A DNA stretch of 64,000 bases from positions 1,199,334 to 1,263,333 of the forward strand of contig MU004185.1 of NCBI GenBank assembly GCA_010093605.1, in the 5' to 3' direction. Below the pieces are notes generated by a model. The model made no database searches. It was given only the letters and a program-made list of their open reading frames with translations, and was not told the origin of the DNA. Source of the stretch: Lophium mytilinum. Taxonomy: Eukaryota; Ascomycota; Dothideomycetes; Mytilinidiales; Mytilinidiaceae. This document shows, piece by piece, positions 11,301 through 22,646 of the stretch. The translations under genes were made by a program, and so were the position numbers. The stretch's first letter is position 1. The number at the start of each line of letters is the position of its first letter.

Positions 11301-11921
11301 AAGGAGAACGGCGACCGCGCCTTGGTCTTCTCCCAATTCACGACTGTGATGGATATACTGCAGCTCGTCCTCGATACTTTGGGTATTGCTTACATGCGCA
11401 TTGATGGCAGCACGCCCATCCCGGAACGTCAGACACTCTTGGATGTGTTCACCACCGACACCACCATCCCGGTGTTTCTACTCTCCACCAAGTCGGGAGG
11501 AACTGGCATCAACTTGACTGCTGCTAATAAAATCATCATCTTTGACAGCAGTTTCAACCCGCAGGAAGACGTGCAGGCAGAGAACCGCGCCCATCGCGTT
11601 GGCCAGACTCGGGAGGTTGAGGTCGTGCGATTGGTCACAAAGGGCACGATCGAGGAGCAAATCCACGCGCTTGGCAAGAGCAAACTCGCACTCGATGCAA
11701 TGGTTTCGAACGGCGAAAAGGGAGAGAAGGAGGAGAAAGACATTGAGAAGAAGGGCCTGGATACGGTCGCGGAGATGCTTGCTAAGGAGCTGGCAAAGAA
11801 GGAAGGGAGCGAGGATGGCACTGTCAAGGACGAAGAGATAAAGGGGGAGGAAGACGTTGATATCAAGGAGCAGTACTTGGACGGCCTCAAGAAGCATGGC
11901 TTGGATCTGAGCGCTGCTTGA
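8334..11921 (+). CDS. fun30: Fun30/SMARCAD1-type SNF2 chromatin remodeler, 1195 aa
   Basis: Nuclear DNA translocase that slides or exchanges nucleosomes and promotes DNA-end resection and heterochromatin silencing in its family. Single exon. Acidic, Ser-rich N-terminus; a CUE-like ubiquitin-binding stretch at about 233-283 (VERLKLTFPTLSIMELQSAL); SNF2 ATPase from about 615. Walker A is DMGLGKT near 641-647. The DExH box reads DEGH near 746, the spelling typical of Fun30 rather than DEAH. LTGTPLQNN follows. The C-terminal lobe has TKSGGTGINL near 1052 and NRAHRVGQ near 1085. ATG 8334 (context GCCATGG) is preferred, since upstream frame has no ATG and looks like leader. A tandem 28-residue repeat lies at about 308-363. 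The C-terminal tail is rich in Lys/Glu. Confidence 0.95.
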   Translation: MGPDPIIDSSPIRLVDPGRRPPATYNSDDDSGDELFEGEDQFTEATMPISSSYFHNRKPNPPTQSTFITQPTQPLTTPKKNTQSVVQVAASSPPLDVSSPSPSTMLPRPNVMAMAPPGTYLRAPFSYNPPSHVPIDSDDPPVEDSSDDEVGMRGDIKASTFRSAKGQSSSSRVEETPQKRAIDFSNYNYGGPLKRKVGDMASAYTAPDRKKLKPQVPSRQTGPSRAQPVQSDMELDDIPDLQVRKKVERLKLTFPTLSIMELQSALALKKGQCDDAMDYILAKQDAILLSEDELTKTPKDAKLLPKGTAQRKLTQPIQSIQQKYSNLSQKVPEVTTAQRKLTQPIQSIQQKYSNLEAEAAAQPKKRRLIQGRRNRTPSPDATGKPRKLPLGKSVLQAEAERQRKKAVVIDSDEEEEAAVSDISDDTASEDEGVSVANNIDLIEFFNKCSVQEMVDLSDQKPDIVEYVLSKRPFRNLRQVEEVTMMSEPSVTAKGKPRKPQAKKVGESLLNFAQQMWDGYSAVDDLVIKCGSLGQPIKQAMQKWGFDIFGASTQGEVALISLDDIKSEASSARDSGIGTPRSPITIDDGEEDDVTQRDRSKSKFLKKPVIMSADIELKDYQLVGLNWLNLLWDHGMSCILADDMGLGKTCQVIAFLSHLKEKGVKGPHLIIVPGAVLENWLREFEKFSPKIVVEPYYGLQKAREEQQYTILDSIDNIDVIVTTYDLCWKASDNKFLRKCQPKVCVFDEGHTLRSPGSKKYAGLMKIPADFRVLLTGTPLQNNLQELAAILAFIMPDLFHAKHEELNFVFKHKAKTTDKEHSALLSEERINRARAMITPFLLRRKKEQTLKHLPKKTNRVEHCELVPEQKKIYDRLLTKQRKVLSDRAAGIENKDHANTMMRLRQAAIHPFLFREIYDDKMIKKIHKTCMKGKWRESDSEIVMEELLQYSDYDFHDFIRKNSNELSKYALTNNEWMNSGKVAKLGELLTKYKENGDRALVFSQFTTVMDILQLVLDTLGIAYMRIDGSTPIPERQTLLDVFTTDTTIPVFLLSTKSGGTGINLTAANKIIIFDSSFNPQEDVQAENRAHRVGQTREVEVVRLVTKGTIEEQIHALGKSKLALDAMVSNGEKGEKEEKDIEKKGLDTVAEMLAKELAKKEGSEDGTVKDEEIKGEEDVDIKEQYLDGLKKHGLDLSAA
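9255..9422 (+). repeat. In-frame 84-base tandem duplication inside the Fun30 gene
   Basis: Two copies with period 84 bases (28 codons), starting at about 9255 and 9339. Both encode TAQRKLTQPIQSIQQKYSNL; the 20 residues are identical although several codons differ at third positions (for example TTA/CTT, CCC/CCG, AGT/AGC, CAG/CAA, AAT/AAC). The remaining 8 residues of each unit diverge. Confidence 0.9.
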
Positions 11922-12680
11922 GCTGGGCGCACTGCATCGTCTCACAGCGTCGCTTCGAGTTGCGATCGTATGGGTGTGGTACATCGAATGCTTTCTCGCC
12001 GAAACGCATTCTTCGTCTTGTCGGGTCCTTGGTTTTCTATCAAGTTACTTGGTTAGACGTTACCGCGACCGCACTGCACTGCAAAGAGTATCAGCGAAAC
12101 GAGCAGCTTGGGCCTACTTGGCCTGGCTGGCTTTTGCATTCATCATAGCGTTGGTGTTGGGGGTGCTATTCTGCTCCTTGGGCTGCGTGCATGGTGTAGA
12201 TCTGAAGCCCTTCTTATCCTGGCCGCAGCTTGCTGGACGGCATGGGAGCGAGCAGGCGCATATGTATATTTAGATATTGATTGAATTGAGATTCGTATAT
12301 CGGACTAGTCGGTCTTTAGCTTCCAGTCTTTGCGAAGTCTATCTCACTTTGAGGAGTTCAGAAGAGGTGAAGGTTTGCGTTGAGTTTGACGTGCTGTCTG
12401 CTCTTAGCTACGAGGCTGATGGATCGCAGGTATCGAAGTCTCTGCGTTGCGTTGACGTGGTCGTTTGCATGGGGCTGTGCAATAGCGGAATATGATCTGA
12501 GCAACTCTCCGCTAGGCTTCCACCACCACAACAGCAAGTCTTCACAGTAACCAATTCGACCATTCACAAAGACGAAGACATGTAAGTCCGGTAAAACTCC
12601 AGTGTCTCCGTCAACCGCCATCCATAGTCAGCGACGTTCTATCGCCGCATCCGCAGGTCTTATCTCAACTAGCCTCGTCC
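11922..12680. other. Gene-free interval downstream of Fun30, upstream of HET gene 1
   Basis: Holds the Fun30 terminator and the HET gene 1 promoter. Small frames at 11974-12273 and 12277-12495 have no recognisable features. Nothing else seen. Confidence 0.45.
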
Positions 12681-14634
12681 ATGTCCAGCCAACAGCTTCC
12701 ACCATACGAATACAGACCGCTTCAAAGCTCCAGATGGATTCGGGTAATCCATCTGCATCCTGCCATGGATGAGACAGAGCCGCTAAGATGTGAAATTGTT
12801 CATCTTGACCGATCTCAAATCCCAAAATCCGCAAACCGTCTCTTCAACTCTTACGATGCGGTTTCGTACGTTTGGGGGACCGACTTCAAGTACACCCATC
12901 AACTTATATGCGATGGGGACTCGGCTCTCAAGATCACACCAAACGTCGACGCCCTCCTACGTCGTTTCCGGGCACCGCTGAGGCCAAAAAATCTATGGAT
13001 TGATGCTGCATGCTTGAATCAAGTGGATGAAAATGAAGTAAGATCTCAGGTTCCTTTGATGGGCGACATATATCGCTGCGCGTCGAAAGTGCGTGTTTGG
13101 CTTGGTCACCAGGGCCATGACGTTGCGAACGTCTTCGCATTCTTCCGAACTCTTGCGATGGACAAATGCTATGATAAGCCTTCGATCGAGCACCTGTTCT
13201 TTGAGATATTCGACTCGATATTGATGGAACCAATTGATGCTTGGCTCCGAAATCCATGGTTCACAAGGAGATGGGTATGTATACTTGTTCTTTTTCTCTT
13301 ACAATGCTGATGCGGCGACTGTCCAGGTTCTTCAGGAGCTCGCTCTGAGCCGCGATGCCGATTTTTACCATGGACTTGAGAAGATATCTTGGAGAGAACT
13401 TAGAGCCGCATTGCAATTTCTCGCATTAGGTATTGCGCTACAAAGCGATCCACTCGATACCATTCTCACTGTTCACACTATGCACATGAACAGCGGCCGG
13501 CTCCTAGATCTCTTATGGGATCTTCATGCAGCGGAATGCTCCGACCCAAGGGACAAGCTCTATGCAATCTATGGACTTACAACTGACTTGATTTTCAACG
13601 ATCAGTTGCCCCGTGCAGCTTGTCGTTCTAACGAAGCTCTACTATACGATTATACGCAAGGGAGACTCGATTCTACGCAGTATAAGGTTCACGCCTCCGT
13701 AGACTATACTATCACGCCCGAGAATTGTTTCACTCGACTCACTATATCATGCATCGAGAGCGGCTACTTGGAGGAGGTTCTGAGTCATATCAAGGCTTTT
13801 GGAAGCTTACACGATCGGGACAGCACATTACCTTCATGGGTTCCAGACTGGTCTCACTCAAGACAATTGCGAGGCATCGGACAGAGAAATGAAAATTCAT
13901 ACTTCTATCTGTCTGCATCCGTTTCGATTTCACTGCTTCAGCAAAAATCTCTTCGGATCTCATTCCCACCATCTAGTGATACTACACCTCGAATATGGGA
14001 GGTTATTCACGTTCAGCCAAGTTCAGAAGAGCTTTGGGACCTTGGCTTCGGTTTCCTTCCCATTGAAAGTAGTGGAAGACCCTCTGAATTGGCAGAAAGA
14101 TGCATTCGTTGCCTGCCCAAGCTTGTTAGGATCGCATCTACCCACCTGAAAGAACTCAAAGAGCTTTGCGGCGCTAGGGTTCCCGAGAAAAAATTCAGCC
14201 GTGCCTTCGACGACTGGGAGACCATTACAATGGACCCAATATTGGACGTCATGTCAGCGCTAAAGAAAGTTATGAACTCCAAGCACATACAAAAAGGGCT
14301 AGTACCAGTTTTACAGACGCTGCGAGAGCATTGTCGTCTATTTGTTGCTCAGTCGGGTAGTTACAGTGCAATCGGCATTGGACCTACCAACACTCAGCCA
14401 CATGACCTTGTCATGTGTAGATTTCGTAGTGTCGGCGAGGGTGCGCTTTTCGGACAAATACCACGGGCTTCCTGTATAGAAAAGCATGACGGCGTAGAGT
14501 CGTTTGAAGCTAGGCAGCATATTTTCAAAGATTTTGCAACAATCATTTCATTGGAAGATCCTGAGATTTGGGGTCCGGAGTACTACAACTGGTCAGACGA
14601 AAACCCTCCTATGACAGAGTTCTTCATAGGATAG
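12681..14634 (+). CDS. HET-domain protein 1, 633 aa, two exons
   Basis: Exons 12681-13274 and 13327-14634 with a 52-base phase-0 intron (donor GTATGT, branch GCTGATG). HET domain in the N-terminal third: SYDAVSYVWG (about 57-66), then LWIDAACLNQVDE (about 104-116), then MGDIYRCASKVRVWLG, the three blocks that define the family. The C-terminal part includes LWDLHAAECSDPRDKLYAIYGL, common in HET proteins of the long class, and no ankyrin, NACHT or WD module. HET domains (TIR-related) trigger cell death when fungal strains of different genotype fuse, but most copies have no known partner. Stands alone: neither neighbour is an obvious partner. Confidence 0.92.
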
Positions 14635-15746
14635 CATAGACTACCTGATCGGCTGGTATGCCCCGTTTCCACCAAATTCTCCACTTCAAGAGATCAGCTA
14701 AACAAGTGGAAGGCCTTCCAAACCTCATGCCAAGCCCCTTACAATATTTCGACTCTAAGGCATGCTATGGAAAGGTGGAAACGGTTATGTAGAGGGAGCT
14801 ATCAACTCAGCATGGCTCGGGATTGGAAGTGGGCAGCCTTCGAGAGAGAAGAAGGTTTTCAATAATGCGAAGGGATGTAGCACGTTTGCGTCTCCCAACT
14901 TACGCGTCATGAATAATATCGATGAGTGCAATGCTTCGTTGTAGGAATATGTGCATTCGTTTAACGTTGCTTAAGGAACTTCATGGCTTTTCCGAGTTTC
15001 CGAACAAAAGAGGATATCGGTATCTTGGGCAACTCGTAAACTCGCAAGGCCACCTCGAACAGCATTGGCGCAACCCTCTCGTGCCTCTCTGTTTTCCACA
15101 CCTCTGATGAACATGGGTTCGCTATAACATATACATCTGGTTGTCTATTGTGCACTCCACGCCCTGGTTTTCAAGTAGATCTGCGGCAAACGACTTCATG
15201 CACTCCCTGGATCTCCCTACACATGCTTTCACTGTGAGTCCTCCTCTAACCCGCCACTATCTCGAAATCGTAAAGCTCTGCATGCTTTTCAAACCTTTAC
15301 AGGCGGAAATCGGCGCATTGCATGCACGTAGAACGGCCTGAGCGTGACACGATCGTCCCCTCTGACGGGATACATAATCCCCACTTCTTACTCTACAAGG
15401 AGTCTATAATGGCAACACACTCTGGTGACGTGGTATCGCATTCAAGAGCGAACTGCTGGCACCGGTGGCCTCTTGGAAACTGGGACAAGCTAGATGGACA
15501 TCTTCCCTACTCGCAGCATCGTTCCATCGTTTCAAAATCTCAAAATGCAGCCCGTCACCGGAAGAATAGTTTTGAGGATCATTATGACACCAACCGTACT
15601 CCTCAAAACTCAACCTGTGCAGGATCCCTGTCAAGTATGTTTTAAGAGGGAGGAATGAGGGCAAGCTAAGTAAAGAAAAAAAAACCATAAGAATAGAGAA
15701 TGATATGCCCCACTCCGCTTCTTTTCTTGAGCTAACATTACATCGC
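14635..15746. other. Gene-free interval of 1.1 kb
   Basis: Lies between the 3' end of HET gene 1 and the 3' end of the small minus-strand gene at 15747. The open frames here (15322-15645 plus, 15404-15688 minus) show no family, no splice continuity and no start context of note. Confidence 0.4.
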
Positions 15747-16292
15747 CTATCCTTCTCCTATGACTGACTTGGCTCGACCCAATCCTCTCCCATCTCCGTG
15801 AGTATGCTCTTTTCTGACGTTCAAATCCCAGCTAAGTAACGTGAACTTCCACCTACCCCAACCAAGCTGAAGGTCAAAGTGACTGGAGAAGCCCCCGCCA
15901 CTGTGAGTATTTGATTCGTCTGGAGGGCTGTCTATGACCGCCCAGTCTTGATCATCAGTCTTGTCGTCATGCTGGTTTTGAGGCTGCGGGAGAGAATCGG
16001 ACCGCAGAGCAATGGTGTCGGTTGCTATTCTTGGAATTTAGATACGCACTCAAAGCGCCGGATGAAGACGTGGATGGGAATAGTGATACCTGGTTTCTTG
16101 TCTGAAGTTGGGTCCTCGTTCTTGGGCTTGCTGTCTTGGTGGTTGCGAGTCGGAGGGCTGGATGTAAACTGCGTGGTGATATTGGGCTCTATTGAAACTG
16201 AATTAGATATACCGAAGGGACAAGAGTAAAGAAGAGACGTAGAAGAGGAAAGTACCTGATGAACGACGATATGTGCCGCCTTTCTGTGACAT
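15747..16292 (-). CDS. Small three-exon gene of unknown family, 141 aa (predicted)
   Basis: Exons (minus) 16256-16292, 16046-16197 and 15747-15983; introns of 58 and 62 bases; 426 bases, in frame from ATG to TAG. The product starts MSQKGGTYRRSSVSIEPN, has a polar, Lys/Pro/Asp-rich middle, then ITIPIHVFIRRFE, an acidic DDKTDDQDWAVIDSPPDE block, and a compact aromatic end with HFDLQLGWGRWKFTLLSWDL. No signal peptide or membrane segment. I do not recognise the family. Support is the joint fit of two introns with frame and the compositional contrast between segments; the second intron has only a weak branch point. Two GTGAGT motifs on the opposite strand allow a plus-strand reading, but that one hits stops. 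Confidence 0.45.
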
Positions 16293-18360
16293 TTTGAAAG
16301 TGACCAGGAATCAGGATCCTTGTGGCAAGTTAGTAAACAGACCGAGAAGAGTCGTCAATTCGATCTAGGAGGTCTAGAAACTGAGTAGAGGACGTGAAAA
16401 CGGCAGTGCAATGCGTCGTCATGCTAGGTGTGCTTAGTCAGAGTACGCCTTGCCGCAATCGACTATCTAGGTAGTTGCCTAGATGATCTAATGATCCATG
16501 CAGAAGATCGGCTTATAGCCTTTTCGGTACTTTCCATGGCCTGGCTGCATTATGGCCCCCAAAAAGTTGGAGACCCTGCTACAGAATCAAGCTGGGCGAT
16601 TGCATTCATCAGCTAGCGGAGAGGGAGACGCACGAGTCTGTGAAACTCTGACGAGACTTTCGGAAACTTCATCTCCCGCTTGCTGTCAATACTACTGAAG
16701 GGACGAGGCGCTGGCCCTGAGGAGCTCCTGAAAATCGAACCATCCCATGTGTGTTCGTAGACCAGGGGAGTGACAGTTGTTGGATTAGGACGATTAGCGA
16801 CAGTAAGAAATCTGGTAGCAAGCATAGCACCTGTGAACTATACCTTTCCACCTCACATCAATGTTCAGACGCTACAGCCTTCGAAGCAAAAATAGTGTTG
16901 ATTTTAAAAGCTCCTGACCTCACCTGACTGTTCCCGTGATTTCATGTGACCCAAGTGGGTGACTCCGGCTGGCTACAAATATTGTGTCTGCCTTCTCCAC
17001 TACTTTCCTTTTACAGGGTCTGAATTGCTCTTGTACACGGCTACAAGAGTAAAACATACGCACTGCCGAATTGATGGAGCCTTGCAGTGGAAATCTTCTT
17101 GCAACACTGCAAAAACTTCCAATCAATGGTGCCCATGGTCGGAGCAGGCGGAGAAGGGTGATCAATCGATGTGAGCTTCTCGATAATGGCTGGGGGAGGG
17201 GGGTGTATTGGTGGTGTCTTCAGTTCCTTTAGATTTGATGATGAGCAACACCCCTCAATGCCGTTGAAGGTCACATTTACTCAGGCAAAGGGCGGAGAAA
17301 TTGGTGTAAAAGATGCTGCCCTCCTTTCATTGCGTTAGTGCTTCCGTGCAAAAGGCTTTAGTAGAGCGGAGCACTACCACTTACTGCTGATGTTGATTAT
17401 CGAACATTTGGTGCACGCCACCCCCAGATCCCATTCCGTGAGCGCAATCCCAAGTTTGAACTCCCAAACCACACAGGACACCATAGGTAGTCGGGCAACG
17501 GTGTTCTGATCCCGCTCCAGCCAGTCTGCAGCATGGGGAAGGAATGCTTGGAATTTCGAGCCCCGACTGCTCCATGTTTTGATTTCTGGCAGCATGGAGC
17601 AGAAGACTTTTATAGGAGAAACGGTGTTTGACTCACGTGACGCTTATACAACTGCCCGTCAGCTGCACGCATGCACGCGGGGCATGAAAAAGGTGGTACT
17701 CTATTTCAGCTTCTGTACATCTGTCTGCCACTGCTTGTCGTGCTCTAATGCATGTTTGATGTTTAAAACCTCTTAGCTTTGGGCTATGTAGAAACTTGTT
17801 AATGCACTCCAAGCAGTAGTAGATAGAAGCCCCTACTGTGCCTACTAGGTAGAACAGCTATTCTATAGGAGAGCGTGGTAGATAATTGGTAGTAGATACT
17901 AGCAGTCTATAAGTCCGTAAGGTAGGCCCACTAACCATGCCTGTTTAGCACCGTTAGAGTCCCCTAGTAGGTTAGTACTACTCAAGAAATACAAGCTTTG
18001 GCAAGCCTGATAGCTCTCCAGGCCACCTTAGACGGTGTTGGCTTGCTTGAGTATGTCACTTTTTTTCTGCCTAGCGTGGCATGTGTTGGTACCAAAAGAC
18101 CTCTTGCAAAGCTCGTGTTGACAACGATTGATAAAAAGATTGTCTGGGTCTGGAAATTGAAAGACGAAGCATGTAGACGAAACGAGAATGGTCAATACTT
18201 TTATTCCCTTTGCCACGTACTCGCCCAGACATTACCTAACCTACCGACTACATTACATTAGAGAATTCCGCACCACCCTTATATCAATTTGAGCTCAAAA
18301 TCCAAGCGACAATTCCTCAACCTTTTGCGATCCGAGACCCATCTTCCATCCTTCATTTTC
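16293..18360. other. Gene-poor interval of 2.1 kb
   Basis: Frames at 16613-16825 and 17374-17595 (both minus) lack any recognisable feature. Between about 17780 and 17990 the composition becomes TA-rich with repeated TAGTAG and CTACTAG words, unlike the surroundings; this may be a small decayed repeat. The 3' region of the Dal5-like gene is at the right end. Confidence 0.4.
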
Positions 18361-20025
18361 CTACGGCTTCCACCTAAATCCAGGATGCTTCCAATCCAAC
18401 TCCTGCACCTGCAGATCAGTCAATCCATCCAACTCCGCATCCACATCCCGGCCCTCCCTCTTCTTGTTATCCATCCCCATCCACCACAGCATCAAAATAC
18501 TCAGCAACAGAATCATCGTCATCGTCGCAAGATTCAGCCCATTCCCAATATGATAATCCGGCGCATCAAACGGCAAGAAGCTCCACGTGCTGATCAACCC
18601 CCCAATATTCCCAAACATAACATTCGTTCCAATAGCCGACGACCGCGCCGTGTCCGACACGACGTTATTGGCGACCTGCGCGTTGCAGAGCGCCCCGAAG
18701 GTGAAGGCGCCCGAGGTGCAAAGGAACGTAGCGCCGTACCGAACATGCGCATCCGTGGATGCGAGGAACATGATGTAGCCGGTCATGCAGAGGGGCGCGG
18801 ACATGATGAAGAAGATGAGACGTCTATCGAAACGCCAGCTAAGGAACGGGAAGAGGACGGTGAAGAAGGCGCCCACGACATACGGCGGGACGGTGTGTAG
18901 CTGTTGGCTGACGACTGTGTTGTGGGGGTAAATCGTCTTTACGATTGTGGGCAGGAAGAAAGCGAGGCCTTGCACGGTGATGTTGTTGAAAAGGAAGACG
19001 AAGGCGGTGCCGATGGTGATAGGGGAGAAGATGCCGCGGAGGAGTTTCTTCCTGCCGAGTTTGTCGAGGACTTCGGTGGTGCCGACTCGTTCGGACTTGA
19101 CGCGTGCAATGGCAAGGTCCTTTTCGCCTTGGGTGAGCCATCTTGCGGTCTCGGGACGGTCTGTGAGCGTCAAGAATGCGATAAGGGAGAGCCCGACTGT
19201 GATGATGCCTTCGATGGCGAAGATCATGCGCCATTTGTGGAGGCCGCCGAAGTGCGAAAGCTTGAGAATGCCGGAGGCGAAGAGCCCCCCGAATGCGCCT
19301 GCTAGGGGAGCCATGACAATATAGAGGGACAAACGGAAAGTAAGTTCGCTAAGGCGGTACCAGCGGGACAGGTAGTATGCAATACCGGGTAGCATGCCGG
19401 CTTGAAACATGCCTAGGAGAAACCGCACACCACAGGCAGCGCTGAAGTTGTTAACGAATCCCGTGCAGACAGAGAAGATGCCGAAAAGGAGAGAGATTGC
19501 GGGAAGATAATATCCGGGACCTATCCACTTGCAGGCCATGTTGGAAGGTATCTCAAAGACGATATAGGAGATGTAGAAGGCCGAGAGTACGGTGTTGTAG
19601 TCGTGGCCTTCCAAGTGAAGGTCTTTTTCGAATCCAGCGAGTCTTGCATTACCTATCGCCAAGAGTCAGAGACAATAGCAAGCCACAGTGGCAATGGAGT
19701 ATCTACCAATGTTCGCACGGTCGATGAAGGCGAAAAGGTAGAGGAGGGAGACCGTCGGAATGACGCAGAGGTCGATTTTCCATCGAAGCCTGGCTTCTGC
19801 GGCTGGGTCGAACTCGACAAGTGGACGTCCATGTCTGCATAGACGTCAGTACTCGGTCCATATTCCTTGTGGTGCAATCTACCTGTCCGTTGCAACCTGG
19901 CCACGCTCAGCAACGTAGAATTTGGCTAGGTCGGTATCGTGAACATCTTTGCTCTGGGAGCTACTCGCCTTCTCCACATCTGGAGAGACGATAGTGGAGT
20001 TTTTGACGGCCATTGCGACGGCCAT
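18361..20025 (-). CDS. MFS transporter, anion:cation symporter family (Dal5/allantoate-permease-like), 520 aa
   Basis: Exons (minus) 19883-20025, 19707-19834 and 18361-19652; introns of 48 and 54 bases; total 521 codons with stop. Plasma-membrane importer of the ACS family, which in fungi takes up organic anions such as allantoate, nicotinate, pantothenate, biotin or tartrate. Diagnostic: RLRWKIDLCVIPTVSLLY then FIDRANIGNARLAGFEKDL at the first helix, EIPSNMACKWIGPGYYLP after helix 2, and RFLLGMFQAGMLPGIAYYLS at helices 4-5. Twelve hydrophobic segments can be counted. It ends ELDWKHPGFRWKP, and this Trp/His/Pro tail is common in the family. ATG 20025 or 20013 (four residues shorter) could start it. 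Substrate unknown. Confidence 0.9.
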
Positions 20026-20652
20026 TGCGGTAGCTAAAGCAGAGTTGAGGAGGTGCGGGGTTATAAATGTGACACTGAAGCTGTCAAAGACAAAGAAACG
20101 TGAAGTGACTTGTCCATCTAAACTAACAACGCCGAATATAGCAATCACCTCCCAAGCGGCTACGCGAGGCGAGAACATCAAAACCGCTCTAAAACAACAC
20201 CTCTCCAAAGCCGCATGTCCGCAACTAAGACTAAAACGAGAAACGTAAGTCGAAATATATTTTCGTCAAAGACTTTTAGAGACACTACGCGAAAAAAGGA
20301 AATTTATTCAGCGATGCGGCGCATTGGCCAGCTTTCTGTTAGATTTAGGTGGGAATGCACTCGGCCGCCCCCCTTTGTAACAATTGTGACTATTGGCAGG
20401 AATATTTTATTGAAACGTGCCGCATCTAGATCCCGAAGACGCCGTCTTATGCCCCATCCTCTAGTAAACATAGAAAATATAACCAACAGAAGGAGATGCA
20501 GGTTGTGTGACATCACTTGGTAATGAAATGAACGACCGTTGACGTCTGATGTTTCGGGGTGGCTTAGCAAAAGGCTCCTCTTAACTCTATTATATGGACA
20601 GTATCTGCCCTCTGAATGCCGTGACTATTACCGTGATATATGAATGCGTGCT
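20026..20652. other. Gene-free interval: promoter of the Dal5-like gene, 3' region of the Mpv17-family gene
   Basis: Both neighbours are transcribed leftward. AT-rich patches (20230-20300, 20395-20490) are present. No supported gene. Confidence 0.4.
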
Positions 20653-21603
20653 CTAGACCAGGGCCCGTTGTTTCTCTGCTTCCTGCGTGGCTGGAGCCGC
20701 AGATGGGGGATGGATTGCTTCGTGTTCATGCTCGGACTCCTCCATCGCAGCAGCCCGTTGATTGAGAAGTGAAAGATAAGTCTGCCATCCAATAGCAATG
20801 ACACCTACGAAGAGCATCAGTCTCACGTACTATATTGTCGAAGGGCGTAGACCGAGTGGCGCGAACCGCAAACCACATTTGGAGATTAAAAGAGTATCGC
20901 ATTACTCACCAGCAAATATACTCCTATACTGGAATGGAACAAATGTGAAACTGAAGGCCGTCACAGCGGGCCAGATCTTGCAGCTGTTGACCCAGCTCAC
21001 AGGCACCGTATCTTTAACTCTCTTCACTATCTCCGCCGGCGTTGCTCCCGTCAGCGCGCTCTGCATCGCAAAGAAGTAGCAGTTGAAGATGGGCGTAAAC
21101 CCAACCTGGTTCACAAACACCTTTGTGCTCAGCGAGAGCAGCTTCGACGAGTAGTTGAACGAGTTCCCGAGCCAGAGGAACCACCGGTACGAGGGTATTG
21201 AGCTGATTCCTCCGATCAACAGCGCGCGCCCTGTCCTCGCGGGGTCCCATTTCCGCTCTGGTATCTGCTCGTCCCCATCCTCGTTGTTTTCTCCTGTTGC
21301 GCGCTTTGTCGTTTCAGAAGTCGTAGGGCTCGGGGAGATTCGTTGCGCTGACAGGTCTCCGAAGAAGTATATGGCCAACGAGCTGAGCAACTGGGTCACA
21401 TACGGCCTGCGCTGCTGTGCTCGCCCATACGCGCGGAACGGTGTTGCTATAGGCTCCAGCCAGACCCAGGAGGGCCCTGGAATGGTCTTCGGGTTCGATT
21501 CAGCGGGTGTCGCATTGGTGGATTTGAATCGGGTTTGAGGGCGAGGTAGACATTTGCTGCGCTCGAAGAGGATGCGCGCGCAGGCGCTGGTTGTGCGGCG
21601 CAT
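20653..21603 (-). CDS. Mpv17/PMP22 (Sym1-like) family membrane protein, 281 aa, two exons
   Basis: Exons (minus) 20910-21603 and 20653-20804; one 105-base intron with donor GTGAGT; 282 codons with stop. Organelle inner-membrane protein; relatives sit in mitochondria (Sym1, Mpv17) or peroxisomes (PMP22) and affect metabolite flux and membrane potential. Seen: a basic, Ser/Arg-rich N-terminus (MRRTTSACARILFERSK) fitting a mitochondrial presequence, AYGRAQQRRPYVTQLLSSLAIYFFGDLSAQ (first helix block), GPR-like RTGRALLIGGISSIPSYRWFLWLG, then VNQVGFTPIFNCYFF, and the signature WVNSCKIWPAVTAFSFTFVP. An acidic insert of about 35 residues sits between helices 1 and 2. The second exon adds the last helix and an acidic, Glu/Ala-rich tail, making it longer than yeast Sym1. 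Confidence 0.92.
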
Positions 21604-22646
21604 CCTACCGTGAGTCTAACATTGGATCGAAGTGTTGAAGGCGTTGAGGGCGGTCACATTAGGTGTTGTGGTGGTTCAAAGAAAAGTTGAGGCACGCTGA
21701 CGGACTCCCGCCCGAGGCCAGCGAAGCCGGCGGGTTGCGCCGGTCGGCCGCGGTCTCGGAAGGCTGAGCACGACGGATGGCATCATCGAGAGGTTTTTCT
21801 ACAACTCGGCATAGTTGTGGAGAGTCTTTCTTTCAATGAAGGGACGGCGTCTGTCTGAAGATACTTAGTTTAGGGAAGAGTTGAAGGTTGAGAAAGTGGT
21901 GCGACTTTTTACGCTAGCCAATAATGCCACTTGCATTACGCCTTCATAAGTATCGTCGTTAGAATCTCACGCCTTTTGTGTTCAGGATAGGCCTCACTCT
22001 GGACAGATTCATCTGTTCTTGGCTACGAGAAAGAACATATTAGGAAATTAAAGGAAGTACATCTACAAAGCCGTCATCGTTTTTATACCCTTCGAAGCTG
22101 TTCAGCAAAATCGCCTGATTCAAAAATCATTTTTACTCAATTCGGTCTCCCTGTGCTTTTGACCGCCTTTTCCGTTTACTATCCGGGGTATCCACTTCCT
22201 TACGCCTTTAATGATCTCACACCATCTTTCATCCATGTAACTTCACTACTCCAATTTTTCTTTCCAACACTCGGCGTAGATACAACATATTTGCCACAGT
22301 TATATCAAGTGGCTTGACCGGCTCGAGTACATTCCAAGTATGCTCATTCTGTCCGCACAACTTTAGACCACTCGACAAACACTAGAGAAGAGGAGCCATT
22401 TCGCTATTTTCGAATCTATCGTCAATATGTGCTCATCGTAGACGTCGCTAGTGTCATGCCTTTCTGCCATGGTGTTATCGAGACTGTCAGTCGGCTCATA
22501 TTCATCGTCGGCAAGGTAGGCTTTATTGGAGTCCTCATATCGCTATTCGATTCGACAGCAGGATCGAGAAATCTATGGGAGTGTTAGGATATACGTTCAA
22601 GCATCTCAGAGAGAAGTTATTCCTTACACTATACAATTTATGCTTT
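21604..22646. other. Gene-free interval of 1.0 kb
   Basis: Promoter of the Mpv17-family gene at the left; 3' region of the orphan gene at the right. No open frame with features. Nothing else seen. Confidence 0.4.

Noticed and set aside
15770-15920. Plus-strand mini-exons with two perfect GTGAGT donors
   Set aside because: All tested joins from the ATG near 15760 run into stops, while the minus strand gives a complete in-frame gene.
18904-19324. Long frames antisense to the Dal5-like transporter
   Set aside because: Shadows of a well-supported coding strand with membrane-protein codon bias.
1-21603. MFS genes at 1-794 and 18361-20025 as part of a secondary-metabolite cluster
   Set aside because: No polyketide synthase, peptide synthetase, terpene cyclase or cluster regulator lies between or beside them.
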